Both the position numbers and the translations under genes were made by a program. From Eubacterium sp. AF36-5BH (GTDB lineage Bacteria; Bacillota; Clostridia; Lachnospirales; Lachnospiraceae): a DNA stretch of 64,000 bases. The first letter of the stretch is position 1. Each line of letters starts with the position of its first letter. The notes under the pieces are model-generated. The model saw only the letters and a program-made list of their open reading frames with translations. It was not told where the DNA came from and searched no databases. This document shows positions 17,243 to 26,813 of the stretch, one piece after another. The stretch is from the NCBI RefSeq assembly GCF_003460505.1, contig NZ_QTVG01000007.1:150716-214715 (forward strand), written 5' to 3'.

Positions 17243-19705
17243 ATGGGATTTTTAGGCAAAGTCAAAAGAAAAGCCGGCAATTTCAAAGAAACTGCAAGGC
17301 GTTCCAAATATGCTAAATACTACAAAAACCTTTTAATTGAAGATAAGGTTATTTTATATGATTCTTATTTTGGACGAGGCATGATTTGTAACCCCTTTGG
17401 CATTTTTCTTGAGTTACTTAATAATGACGATTTCAAGGATTATACCCACGTTTGGGTTATTGAAGATAAATATGGAAACGAACCTGTTATGGAGCAGTTT
17501 GCAGAAAACAAAAATGTATTTGTTATCGGCAGACACAGCGATGACCATCTTCGCTATTTAGCTTCAGCAAAATATATTATAACTAACGTTTCCTTACCCT
17601 TTTATTATTGTAAGAAGCCGGACCAAATATACATTAACACATGGCATGGAACTCCTATTAAGAGTTTAGGTTTTGATATGCCAGACGCACCGGTTACAAT
17701 TTCTAATGTCCTTAGGAACTTTCTTTCTTCGGACTATATGATTTCAGCCAATCCTTTTTTAACATCTGTATTTCTTGAAAAATACAAATTACAGGGATTA
17801 TACGAAGGAACAATTATAGAAGAAGGATATCCTAGAAACGACAGGCTTTTTAATACTGATAGAAAAGCTCTATTATCACTTCTTGGAAAATACGGCTTAG
17901 ATATTGATTCAAAAAAAGAGATTATTTTATATGCGCCAACCTGGAAGGGCAACGACTATAATCACCCACAGGTTGATGTTAATGAATACATTGATTTTAA
18001 GCGGTCACTGGAGTCCTTAATTGACACTGATAAATATCAGGTTCTACTTAAGCCTCATCAGGTAGTTTATAAGGAGCTTAAGAAATCCGGCAGAATAAGC
18101 GATTCGCTTATACCTGCTTTTGTAGATACAAATGAACTTTTGTCAATTACAGATGTTTTGATTTCAGATTATTCAAGTATTTTCTACGATTTTCTTGCAA
18201 CTGGAAAACCTGTTGTTTTCTACATTCCTGATTTGGAAGAATACAAGAATTATCGTGGTTTATACCTTGCTTCGGAACAACTTCCGGGACCTTGTTTAAC
18301 AAACATTGATGAAATTGGAAAAGTTATTAACAATTTAGATTTTTATATTAACAAATATCAAATTAAATATAATGAAGCAAAAGCTTTTGGTTGTCCAATG
18401 GATGACGGCAATGTGGCAAAACGTATTGTAGATGTTGTTTTTTATGGCAGAACATCTGATGCTAACGGCAGGGACTATAATTTAATTAAATGTAGTAACC
18501 ATAAGAAAAAGCTTTTATTCTTCGGTGGCGGTTTACGAATGAACGGTATTTCCACTGCCCTTAGAACAATGCTTGATTATATTGACTATGACAAATATGA
18601 CGTAACTGTTTACGCAGGGAATTTGAAATTTCCTGACAGTAAAGAAATGATTTGTTCATTTAATAAAAATCCTAGAATTTTTGCTAGAGTTTCTTACACA
18701 CCTTCAACGTTTGGCGAAATGATTCGCAATGATTTTCTAAGAGTCTTTGGTTTTTGTAATGGTCTTATGAAAAAGATCTATCCAAAGGCAATGTATGACA
18801 GGGAATTTGTAAGATGCTTTGGTACAAGTCATTTTGACACTGTTATTGATTATTCAGGTTATGGTAGTTTCTATTCCATACTTCTTTTAAGTGCTACAGG
18901 TGCAAAGAAGTTAATTTGGCAGCACAATGACCTGCTTACTGAGAAGAACAAAGTTGTAAACAACAAGAAACCACACAGTCGTGAACTTCGTGTTGTTTTT
19001 TCAACCTATCAGTTTTATGACAAAATCGTTGGTTGTTCAGAAGCCACAATGGAAGTAAACCTTGAAAAAATCGGTTACAAGAATTTGAAGAGAAAATGTA
19101 CTTATGTTAGAAACGCAGCTAATTTTGACAGGGTACTAAAAGGAGCCAAGGAATCATATAATGAAGAGACTGCTATAAATGCAGGCTTACCGGAGCTTCT
19201 TAATAAAGATTTAATTTCTTTTGTTAATATGGGCAGATTATCACCTGAGAAAAATCAGGAAGCTTTAATTAAAGGTTTTGCCAAAGTTAACAAAGAGAAT
19301 CCTAACACAAGACTTTACATTATAGGTGACGGTCCATTAATGGAACACCTTAAATCTTTAATCAAGTCTTTAGGTTTAAAGGGGAAGGTTATTATGACCG
19401 GTAATATGGAGAATCCTTTTATGTTAATGAAAGAATGCAGTTGTTTTGTTCTACCTTCATTACACGAAGGACAACCTGTTTCATTATTAGAAGCAAGATT
19501 ACTCGGTCTGCCAATTATAATGTCTGACTTTAGCTCTGCTAAATCTTCTTTATTTGAAAACGGACAACTTTTAATTGGTAATAGCGAAGAGGAAATTTAT
19601 AAAGGATTAACTACTTTTATTAACGGTCAGGTTCCTACTTGCGATTTTAATTACAAAGATTATAATAAAACTACAATAGAACAGTTTGAGGAAATTATCG
19701 GGTAG
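17243..19705 (+). CDS. Bifunctional CDP-glycerol glycerophosphotransferase / GT4 glycosyltransferase
   Basis: About 820 residues from MGFLGKVKRKAGNF, which follows ACGGAG; the longer frame adds 25 hydrophobic residues but lacks a ribosome site. Residues about 40-400 form a TagB/TagF-like transferase: NTWHGTPIKSLGFDMP, YAPTWKGNDYN and SDYSSIFYDFLATGKP, holding the conserved His and Ser/Asp residues. Residues about 425-815 form a GT4 enzyme: LFFGGGLRMNGISTAL, NMGRLSPEKNQEALI, IIGDGPLMEHLK and SLHEGQPVSLLEARLLG with the nucleotide-sugar glutamates. It probably adds glycerol-phosphate and a sugar to the same polymer repeat. It faces away from the exporter genes. Confidence 0.88.
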   Translation: MGFLGKVKRKAGNFKETARRSKYAKYYKNLLIEDKVILYDSYFGRGMICNPFGIFLELLNNDDFKDYTHVWVIEDKYGNEPVMEQFAENKNVFVIGRHSDDHLRYLASAKYIITNVSLPFYYCKKPDQIYINTWHGTPIKSLGFDMPDAPVTISNVLRNFLSSDYMISANPFLTSVFLEKYKLQGLYEGTIIEEGYPRNDRLFNTDRKALLSLLGKYGLDIDSKKEIILYAPTWKGNDYNHPQVDVNEYIDFKRSLESLIDTDKYQVLLKPHQVVYKELKKSGRISDSLIPAFVDTNELLSITDVLISDYSSIFYDFLATGKPVVFYIPDLEEYKNYRGLYLASEQLPGPCLTNIDEIGKVINNLDFYINKYQIKYNEAKAFGCPMDDGNVAKRIVDVVFYGRTSDANGRDYNLIKCSNHKKKLLFFGGGLRMNGISTALRTMLDYIDYDKYDVTVYAGNLKFPDSKEMICSFNKNPRIFARVSYTPSTFGEMIRNDFLRVFGFCNGLMKKIYPKAMYDREFVRCFGTSHFDTVIDYSGYGSFYSILLLSATGAKKLIWQHNDLLTEKNKVVNNKKPHSRELRVVFSTYQFYDKIVGCSEATMEVNLEKIGYKNLKRKCTYVRNAANFDRVLKGAKESYNEETAINAGLPELLNKDLISFVNMGRLSPEKNQEALIKGFAKVNKENPNTRLYIIGDGPLMEHLKSLIKSLGLKGKVIMTGNMENPFMLMKECSCFVLPSLHEGQPVSLLEARLLGLPIIMSDFSSAKSSLFENGQLLIGNSEEEIYKGLTTFINGQVPTCDFNYKDYNKTTIEQFEEIIG

Positions 19706-19810
19706 TTTACGATAACCTGTCACGTAACCCCCATATATAATTAATATAACATTTAACTATTTACTTATTTCAAAGAAAGGACAAGTATTTTACTTGATTA
19801 TGGTGCAAGT

Positions 19811-21493
19811 ATGGAGAAATATTCAGCCACTATAAAAAATGGGTTTAAATACACTCTGAAGCGAAACATAAAGAAATATACTCAAAACATAAAGATGCCT
19901 GAAAAAGATTTAGGTAAAAAACAATACTACTCATTTTTGTCTATACCGGTTCGTGAGCATCATATATTTTACGAAGCTTTCTCAGGACTTGGTGTTCTTG
20001 ATAATCCTCGTGCCATTTTTCTACAGTTATTGAAAGATCCTGCATTTGAGGATATGATTCATATTTGGTCCATTTCAGATATGGATATGGCAAAAGACAA
20101 CATTAAGGAATTTGAAGATTTACCAAATGTTCGTTTTGTTAAGCGTGAATCTGAAGATTATTACCGTTATCTTGCCAGCAGCAAGTATCTTGTATCAAAT
20201 TCAACTTTTGGGTACTTTTTTGTGAAACGCCCTGAGCAAACATACATTAACACCTGGCATGGCGTTCCAACCAAATACATGGGTTACGAACATACTGTTG
20301 AACGTGTTGAAAATGCCAGAGGCCCTGCAAGAAACTTCTTAGGTGCTGACTATCTTATTTCAGCCAACAAATTTATGACAGAAGTTATGTACAAGCGTGC
20401 GTACAAGCTTGACGGTCTGTATGAGGGCACTACTTTGGAAATTGGTTATCCAAGAAGTGATTTACTTATAAACGCAGATATTAAGAAGGTAAAACAAAAA
20501 CTTGAAGACATTGGTATCAAGACTGACAAGAAAATTATTTTGTATGCACCAACCTGGAAAGGTAATCTTTACAATCAACTTGAATATGATGTTGAAGAGT
20601 TTAAGAATACTGTTAAGAAGTTTTCAGAAAACATTGACCAAAGCAAATATAGAATTTATTTAAGAGTTCATTATTTCTTATACAAAATTTTAGCTGAGGA
20701 TTCTGAATTAAAGGATATTTTAATACCTTTTACAATTGATACTAATGAGCTACTTTCAGTTGTGGATATTTTAATTTCTGACTACTCAAGCATCTTCTTC
20801 GACTTCCTGATTACAGGTCGACCAATTGTTTTCTACGTTCCCGACTTGAAGGAATACGAAAGTGGTAGAGGGCTTTATGTACCGGTTAATACTTTGCCGG
20901 GAATTGTATCCTCTGATTTAGATGAAGTTGCTTCCTCACTGGATGCAATTTGCAAGAATAGAAAAGAATATTGCGATTTCTATAAACCACAGCTAGATGA
21001 AATGAATCGTTGGTGTACTTACAATGATGATGGATTGTCTACTCAGAGACTTATTAACATTATCTTTAAAGACTACACCTATCTATCATCAAGAAATCAG
21101 GATATTATCAAAACTTTTGATGAAGGGAAGAAAAAAGTTCTTATATGTGTTAATTCAAAACAAAAGAGCAATGCCTTTTGGGCTGAATTTTATCAGAAGC
21201 TTAAGAAATACGATTTTAAAACTACAGACGTAACTGTACTTGTTACTTCTTTTAAAGATTTAGAATCTAAAAAATATTTTAACAATCTTCCTGATGAAGT
21301 AAGAGTTTTAGTTTGGTTTGCATTACCATTTGTCATTGAGGCGTCTAAAACTTTCTATGACAGAGAAGCGCTTAGAGCTTTTGGTGATGTACACTTTGAT
21401 GAAGTTTTGGTTGAAGGTGACATTAATGAATATTTTGCAGACTTTGCAAACAACCTAAATGGCTTATACGAAAAGGAGCCACAACAGGGTTAA
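19811..21493 (+). CDS. CDP-glycerol glycerophosphotransferase family protein
   Basis: 560 residues. Core motifs: NTWHGVPTKYMGYEH near residue 152, YAPTWKGNLYNQ near 248 and SDYSSIFFDFLITGRP near 322. The C-terminal 120 residues (KKVLICVNSKQKSNAFWAEF onward) resemble the start of the GT4 half of the preceding gene and then end, as if a second domain was lost. The start has only a weak GGTG site. It follows the fused gene in the same direction and ends at a strong terminator. Predicted role: polyglycerol-phosphate-type polymer synthesis at the membrane. Confidence 0.85.
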   Translation: MEKYSATIKNGFKYTLKRNIKKYTQNIKMPEKDLGKKQYYSFLSIPVREHHIFYEAFSGLGVLDNPRAIFLQLLKDPAFEDMIHIWSISDMDMAKDNIKEFEDLPNVRFVKRESEDYYRYLASSKYLVSNSTFGYFFVKRPEQTYINTWHGVPTKYMGYEHTVERVENARGPARNFLGADYLISANKFMTEVMYKRAYKLDGLYEGTTLEIGYPRSDLLINADIKKVKQKLEDIGIKTDKKIILYAPTWKGNLYNQLEYDVEEFKNTVKKFSENIDQSKYRIYLRVHYFLYKILAEDSELKDILIPFTIDTNELLSVVDILISDYSSIFFDFLITGRPIVFYVPDLKEYESGRGLYVPVNTLPGIVSSDLDEVASSLDAICKNRKEYCDFYKPQLDEMNRWCTYNDDGLSTQRLINIIFKDYTYLSSRNQDIIKTFDEGKKKVLICVNSKQKSNAFWAEFYQKLKKYDFKTTDVTVLVTSFKDLESKKYFNNLPDEVRVLVWFALPFVIEASKTFYDREALRAFGDVHFDEVLVEGDINEYFADFANNLNGLYEKEPQQG

Positions 21494-21565
21494 ATAATAA
21501 CTGCAAAAGTTGAATAATAATTACAGTAATACAGTAGTTACAGAAAAAAATAATAATTACAGAAA

Positions 21566-21603
21566 AACCGGTTAGTATGGATTTTACCCAATGCTAACCG
21601 GTT
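21566..21603 (+). terminator. Rho-independent terminator of the plus-strand transferase pair
   Basis: AACCGGTTAG pairs with CTAACCGGTT around 18 nt, followed by CTTTTCT. It ends transcription from the glycerophosphotransferase gene that stops at 21493. The rest of the gap to 21776 is AT-rich, with short repeats of AATAATAATTACAG and no gene. Confidence 0.8.
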
Positions 21604-21775
21604 CTTTTCTCATTTCATATATTATTGATTCTATATATTATTTTAAAATATTATTCATATATATTCATTTAAATATATTATACGTCAATTATCTCCATCA
21701 TTTGTTATCTGTTTACAACACCATAAATAATGTACCGGCCGTTATTAATATCGAGCCAATGGCTGACTTGTATGT

Positions 21776-21800
21776 AAAGACCTCATAGGATGAGGCCTTT
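21776..21800 (-). terminator. Rho-independent terminator of the minus-strand polymer operon
   Basis: AAAGACCTCAT pairs with ATGAGGCCTTT around a 3-nt loop. It directly follows the stop of the large fused transferase gene, and the minus strand continues in TTT. Confidence 0.75.
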
Positions 21801-21803
21801 TTA

Positions 21804-24005
21804 TTATGATTCTTTAAAAATCTTATTTACAACTCTTTCCGTAGCATGACCGTCATCTATGCAACAGAATCTATTGTAAAATTCTTCATATCTGTCTTTA
21901 TATTTTTCCTGAATTTGGTCAATGTTCTTTATGGCATCTACTACTTCATCATTTGTTAGAAGCATTGGTCCTGGAAGATCATCTTCCATGGATAAATAGA
22001 AACCATGTAAAACATCTCTATATCTTTCAAGATCGTAAGTATAATAAAGAACCGGTCTCTTTAAGTTAGCAAAGTCAAAGAATACTGATGAGTAGTCTGT
22101 TATTAAAATATCTGTTATTAAATACAAATCCGTAACATCATCATAAGCACTTCCATTAACTGCAAACTCACCGTATTTTGACATATCTAAAGCTTCAACA
22201 ACTAAATAATGTAATCTAAGCAATAACACATATTCGTCACCGAATTCTTTTTCTAATCTGTTTACGTCTAAATCCAAGTCAAACTTAAACTGTCCAATTT
22301 CATAGTAATTATCATCACGCCATGTTGGAGCGTACATAATTACTTTCTTGTCGGCAGGAATTCCTAATTTTTCCTTTATCTTTCTAGCACGTTCTTCTCT
22401 GTCAGGTGCATATAAAGGATCATTTGCAGGATATCCGTATTCAAGAATTTTTTCTTTTGGATACATAAAGCAACTTTGGAATTTTTCAGTTGAAAACGGA
22501 TTGTCTGATAAAAGATAATCCCAGTTTTCTTTCTGTCTGTAAAACTTGTCCTTGTAATTTGATACGCCGCCTACAACATCGTTTAAGTCAAAAGCCAGTC
22601 TCTTAAGTGGTGTTCCATGCCATGTTTCCAAAAGCACTGTATCTTCCCTTTTTGGAACACTAAGTGGCTGTTTCATATTTAGAATCCAATACTTACTTCT
22701 ATTCATGTAATAGAAATATCTAAGACCTGATCTTCTAACTGTTTTATGTTTTCCCGGTATCTTCAAGCCTCTCTTATCCACAGACCACACATAAGTGTAT
22801 TTATCTCCAAAATGTTCCTGCATGTATTCGTAAATATATTTAGGCTGTCCGGAATAATTTCTTCCCATAAAACTTTCAAAAATTACATAGTTTTCTTTCA
22901 TTGGCATTTTGTTAAAAATATGCAATGCAAAAGCTTTATTTCTAGCCCATTTATTTTTGAACATTCTCTTTAACTTCTTCTTTGCCAGATATCTGTTGCC
23001 TGTTTTTTTAACCTTTGCCAAATCGCCCTTTGCCATTGCCTTTATTACAGGCTTTTCAAGAAAATAAAAATATCTTCTTTTTAAATTCTTCTTATCCATC
23101 TGGCTACATCTATTGTAGAATTCCTGGAAGTATTCATTTTCCCAGCACTCTTCTTCCTCTGTATTCCAACGGAGTTTTTTAATTAAGTATAATGTGACGA
23201 ACTTAGCTTCAATAAGATCAAAATGTCCCTGAATTTCAGGATGTCCCTCAGCTACCTTCTTTGCATTGTCAATTGCCATAAAATAATAAGGCATTGACTC
23301 TATCTTAGGTGTCTGTTCGATTGCCGGATTATTATATCTGTCATTATGATGTCTCTTTACATAAATTGCATTTACGTTACTTTTGATTTTCTTTGTTGTA
23401 CACAAAATCTCTGTAAGCACTCTAACATCTGCGAAACAATACTGTTCTTCATTAAACCTAATGTTATTGTCTGTAAATAATGACTTTCTATATAATGCAC
23501 CAAGAACTGTTAATCTTTCCAGTCTTCTAAAATGAGTAAGTCTTGACTCAATGGGATTATCAAAATCATATTTTTCAAGATTTTCCTCTTCCTTTTCAAT
23601 ATCACGCTTTTCCTCAAATGTAACTGTTCCCTGATATGTTCCCTGAACACGACCATAAGCCATGTCTGTATCTTCATCCATTACATCTAATAATTTCTTA
23701 ATTCCATCATCGTAAATGTAGTCGTCATTATCAAGAAAATAAATATATTCTCCCTGCGCCTTATCCATGCCCAAATTTCTGGCTGCGGATACGCCGGTTT
23801 TGCCTTCCAAATAGAATATTTTTAAATTAATTTTGTCCTTGTATTCGTCAATAACCTGCTGGAATTCATCTTTGTCATCCTGTAAATCATCTACAACAAG
23901 CACTGTTTCATAATCCTTAAATTCCTGTTCTGAAATGCTTTTGAAGCAGTCTTTTAAATACAATAGCCACTTTCTGTGGGTTACAATTATACTTACCATT
24001 TCCAT
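21804..24005 (-). CDS. GT2 glycosyltransferase fused to CDP-glycerol glycerophosphotransferase (TagF-like)
   Basis: 733 residues, two enzymes in one chain. Residues 1 to about 220 are a GT-A family 2 transferase: VSIIVTHRKWLLYLKDC, GKTGVSAARNLGMDKAQG and the DXD-type YFLDNDDYIYDD. Residues about 360-730 are a TagF-like domain: FESFMGRNYSGQPKYIYE, ETWHGTPLKRLAFDLND, YAPTWRDDNYYE and TDYSSVFFDFANLKRP. The same two-domain order occurs in several teichoic acid polymerases. It is the last gene of the minus-strand operon, 3 bp after the cytidylyltransferase gene. Confidence 0.9.
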   Translation of the reverse strand: MEMVSIIVTHRKWLLYLKDCFKSISEQEFKDYETVLVVDDLQDDKDEFQQVIDEYKDKINLKIFYLEGKTGVSAARNLGMDKAQGEYIYFLDNDDYIYDDGIKKLLDVMDEDTDMAYGRVQGTYQGTVTFEEKRDIEKEEENLEKYDFDNPIESRLTHFRRLERLTVLGALYRKSLFTDNNIRFNEEQYCFADVRVLTEILCTTKKIKSNVNAIYVKRHHNDRYNNPAIEQTPKIESMPYYFMAIDNAKKVAEGHPEIQGHFDLIEAKFVTLYLIKKLRWNTEEEECWENEYFQEFYNRCSQMDKKNLKRRYFYFLEKPVIKAMAKGDLAKVKKTGNRYLAKKKLKRMFKNKWARNKAFALHIFNKMPMKENYVIFESFMGRNYSGQPKYIYEYMQEHFGDKYTYVWSVDKRGLKIPGKHKTVRRSGLRYFYYMNRSKYWILNMKQPLSVPKREDTVLLETWHGTPLKRLAFDLNDVVGGVSNYKDKFYRQKENWDYLLSDNPFSTEKFQSCFMYPKEKILEYGYPANDPLYAPDREERARKIKEKLGIPADKKVIMYAPTWRDDNYYEIGQFKFDLDLDVNRLEKEFGDEYVLLLRLHYLVVEALDMSKYGEFAVNGSAYDDVTDLYLITDILITDYSSVFFDFANLKRPVLYYTYDLERYRDVLHGFYLSMEDDLPGPMLLTNDEVVDAIKNIDQIQEKYKDRYEEFYNRFCCIDDGHATERVVNKIFKES

Positions 24006-24008
24006 CTC

Positions 24009-24425
24009 CTACTTATCGCCCTTAGCAGTCATGTCTTTTTTGTTAAGGTCTTCTTTTATCTGTGTAGTTGAAATACCTTCTGTTCTTGGTAAATAAACTA
24101 CTTCGCAATAATCTTTAAGGAAATCAAATTTGCCTTCCCAATCGCTACCCATTACAAAAGTATCAATCTTGTAGTCCTGTACGTCTGAAATCTTCTGATC
24201 CCAGTTATTTTCAGGGATAACTAAGTCTACATATCTGATAGCTTCAAGTACCTGCTTTCTTTGCTCATAAGTAAAGTAACATTTCTTTTGCTTTGAGTTC
24301 CAGTTAAATTCATCTGTTGAAAGCACTACTACCAAATAGTCTCCCATTTCCTTTGCTCTTCTTAAAATATTAATATGTCCATAATGAAGCATATCAAATG
24401 TTCCATATGTTATAACTCGTTTCAC
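24009..24425 (-). CDS. tagD: Glycerol-3-phosphate cytidylyltransferase
   Basis: About 138 residues from a GTG start at 24425, chosen because GGAGGA lies 7 nt upstream and the product then starts VKRVITYGTFDMLHYGH, the usual TagD N-terminus. The longer frame from 24479 would add 18 unrelated residues. Motifs: HYGH (the HxGH site for CTP) and EGISTTQIKEDL (the ISTT motif). It makes CDP-glycerol from CTP and glycerol-3-phosphate, the donor for the glycerophosphotransferases around it. It precedes the large fused transferase by 3 bp. Confidence 0.93.
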   Translation of the reverse strand: MKRVITYGTFDMLHYGHINILRRAKEMGDYLVVVLSTDEFNWNSKQKKCYFTYEQRKQVLEAIRYVDLVIPENNWDQKISDVQDYKIDTFVMGSDWEGKFDFLKDYCEVVYLPRTEGISTTQIKEDLNKKDMTAKGDK

Positions 24426-24497
24426 GTATTCTTCCTCCATTTCTGCATTCGTGTGATTGTATAATCTTAACGAACCCATAGTATCACAACAATTATA

Positions 24498-25685
24498 CTA
24501 ATTTTCTATTATCATATCCAGCACTTTTTTACTGACATCAGGTCCGTCTAAATAATTATACTTCTCGTTAAACTTTTTATATTTATCATCAATGACAAAA
24601 TTGTCAATGAATTTCTTAACATACGCCATTGTTTCCTGCTGATTAAACACTACCGGACCAGGCAACTCTTTCACATCAAAATAAAAGTCTCTGGTCTTAT
24701 TTTTGTATTCGTCATAATCTGCCATAAAGAAAACAATTGGTCTTTTCAGATTAGCATAATCAAAGAATACCGATGAGTAATCTGTAATAAGCATATCGCT
24801 TATGGCATAAAGAGTGTTTACATCTTCAACTGAAGATACATCATAAACAAAGCCTCTATACTCACTTACATCCAGTTTCTTTGATATAAAATAATGTGCC
24901 CTAAATAAAATTACATAATCATCACCAAGTTCTTTGTACGCTTCCTTAAAATCAATATAGTTAGCCAGCTTAAAACCTTCTGCTGCACTGTACTGATTAT
25001 CCCTGAATGTGGGTGCGTAAAGTACAACTTTCTTATCTGTTGGTATATTTAGTTCTTTCTTTATATTAGTACACTGGTCTTTTGTAAATTTAAAAAGATA
25101 GTCATTTCTTGGATAGCCTGTTGTCAGCACATTGTTCTCTTTAGACACATTTTTCATATTAAATGCCGAAATAAACTTATCTGTACAATACTTAGATGGT
25201 GAAATCATGTAAGTTATTTTCTTTGATTCCTCCACATAAATATTTTTCATCTGAGACTTGTTTGTTAATGCGTTTCCCTGCTTTTCCACATCAAGACCTA
25301 TTTTTTTCAAAGGTGTACCATGCCATGTCTGAACAAAAATCTGGTCAGCCTTAGGTTTCAAAAACATTCTTGGATTTGAATTAAAAATCCAATATTTTGC
25401 TTTTGCCAAGGCTCTGTAATAGCCAAAACTTTCAAACTTAACAGCGTTTTTCACATCTGTTCTGTTAGGATTTCTAAGAGACCAAACCAGTGTGTAATCT
25501 TTATATTTAGGATTATTTTTCATTTCTTCATACAACGCCTTTGGGTTACACGAAATATTTCTTCCCTGAAAAGACTCAAACACAACCATTTTGTCATCTC
25601 TTTTTTCTATGAGTTTTGCCAGAAAATATAAAAATCTTTTGTAAAGCAGCATTAGTTTTCTCAGTATGTCTTTTACCTTTTTCAT
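24498..25685 (-). CDS. CDP-glycerol glycerophosphotransferase
   Basis: 395 residues of TagB/TagF type. Motifs: VFESFQGRNISCNPKALYE near residue 35, QTWHGTPLKKIGLDVE near 123, YAPTFRDNQYSAAEG near 222 and TDYSSVFFDYANLKRP near 305. It overlaps the preceding transferase gene by 4 bp (ATGA), so the two are translationally coupled. Whether it primes or extends the polymer cannot be read from sequence. Confidence 0.9.
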   Translation of the reverse strand: MKKVKDILRKLMLLYKRFLYFLAKLIEKRDDKMVVFESFQGRNISCNPKALYEEMKNNPKYKDYTLVWSLRNPNRTDVKNAVKFESFGYYRALAKAKYWIFNSNPRMFLKPKADQIFVQTWHGTPLKKIGLDVEKQGNALTNKSQMKNIYVEESKKITYMISPSKYCTDKFISAFNMKNVSKENNVLTTGYPRNDYLFKFTKDQCTNIKKELNIPTDKKVVLYAPTFRDNQYSAAEGFKLANYIDFKEAYKELGDDYVILFRAHYFISKKLDVSEYRGFVYDVSSVEDVNTLYAISDMLITDYSSVFFDYANLKRPIVFFMADYDEYKNKTRDFYFDVKELPGPVVFNQQETMAYVKKFIDNFVIDDKYKKFNEKYNYLDGPDVSKKVLDMIIEN

Positions 25686-26806
25686 TTAATACCTCCGAAA
25701 ACTTTCTTTTCCACTCTCTGACAGCTTTCGCCGTCATTGTAAGAGTTTATAATCATATTAACTCTCTCTCGTTCTGCTGCGAAAACATCATTATCTTCTG
25801 CCACATTCACCACATATTTTTCCAAATCTTCATAGGAATTAATCTTCTCACCTGGCATGTATTCAAATGGATTATCAAATACAAAACCTCGCTTCTTTCT
25901 ATATTCTTCAATATCTTCAACTGTAAAAGCAATCGGTCTGTTAAGAAGCATATAGTCAAAGTAAGCTGATGAGTAGTCAGTAATAAGCGCATCTGCATTT
26001 CTAAGCAGTGCATACACACTTAGACCTTTCTTCTCAAGTGCCTTTTGTGTCATGAATTTAATGTTGCTGTGCTTTTCTTTGTAAGCATCAGCTTTTTGAA
26101 GTGGATGCATTTTTATAACCATCTTAATGTTTGATTTTTTTAATTTTGAATTCAACTCTTCAATTTGAGTTTTCTTTAAAACCGAAACAATATAATCATC
26201 ATTATATTCTCTGTATGTTGGAAGCCACAAAATTAATTTCTCATTTGGCTTTTTCAACAATTCATCTTCTTTTTTGTTTGGTATAAATAGCTCATCATTT
26301 CTTGGATTTCCAAGTATTTGTACCTGTTCCTCATTGCAGCCGAAAATCTTTGCCATAATTGGTTTATACAATGGCGAACTTGCAGCCACAATGGTAAAAA
26401 AGTTATAGTCTATTTTCTCTAATCCTTTTTCCAAATTTCCGATTTTCTTCAAAGGTGTGCCATGCCACAAATTAACAACTGTCTGATTTTTACTAGGTTT
26501 TATTGGATATTTACCAAAGCAGTAAAAAGCGTATTTTGATTTTAGAAAATACTTAATGCCCTGCTTGTTTCCCACAAATGTAACATTAGTAGGAGCGCTT
26601 TCAATATATTTTTCATAATCATTACTGCTTACCACAATCCGGTAATCATCGTTATAGTTCTTTCTTATTAAATAATCATAAAAAGCCTTAACATTATCTC
26701 TAAAGCCTAAGTTAGTATAGAAAAATATTAGCTTTTCGTCTTTTTTTATAGCCTTGTTAAACCACGTTAATGGTTTGAAAAAAACTTTTAAAACTTCTTT
26801 ATTCAT
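25682..26806 (-). CDS. CDP-glycerol glycerophosphotransferase
   Basis: 374 residues, same family as its neighbour but diverged. Motifs: NLWHGTPLKKIGNLEK near residue 112, LWLPTYREYNDDY near 198 and TDYSSAYFDYMLLNRP near 278. It lacks the FESFxGRN block seen in the other members and has FFYTNLGFRDNVKAFYDYL instead. Its stop overlaps the next gene's start by 4 bp. It may act at a different step, such as primer addition. Confidence 0.87.
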   Translation of the reverse strand: MNKEVLKVFFKPLTWFNKAIKKDEKLIFFYTNLGFRDNVKAFYDYLIRKNYNDDYRIVVSSNDYEKYIESAPTNVTFVGNKQGIKYFLKSKYAFYCFGKYPIKPSKNQTVVNLWHGTPLKKIGNLEKGLEKIDYNFFTIVAASSPLYKPIMAKIFGCNEEQVQILGNPRNDELFIPNKKEDELLKKPNEKLILWLPTYREYNDDYIVSVLKKTQIEELNSKLKKSNIKMVIKMHPLQKADAYKEKHSNIKFMTQKALEKKGLSVYALLRNADALITDYSSAYFDYMLLNRPIAFTVEDIEEYRKKRGFVFDNPFEYMPGEKINSYEDLEKYVVNVAEDNDVFAAERERVNMIINSYNDGESCQRVEKKVFGGIK

Positions 26807-26813
26807 TGTCCTA

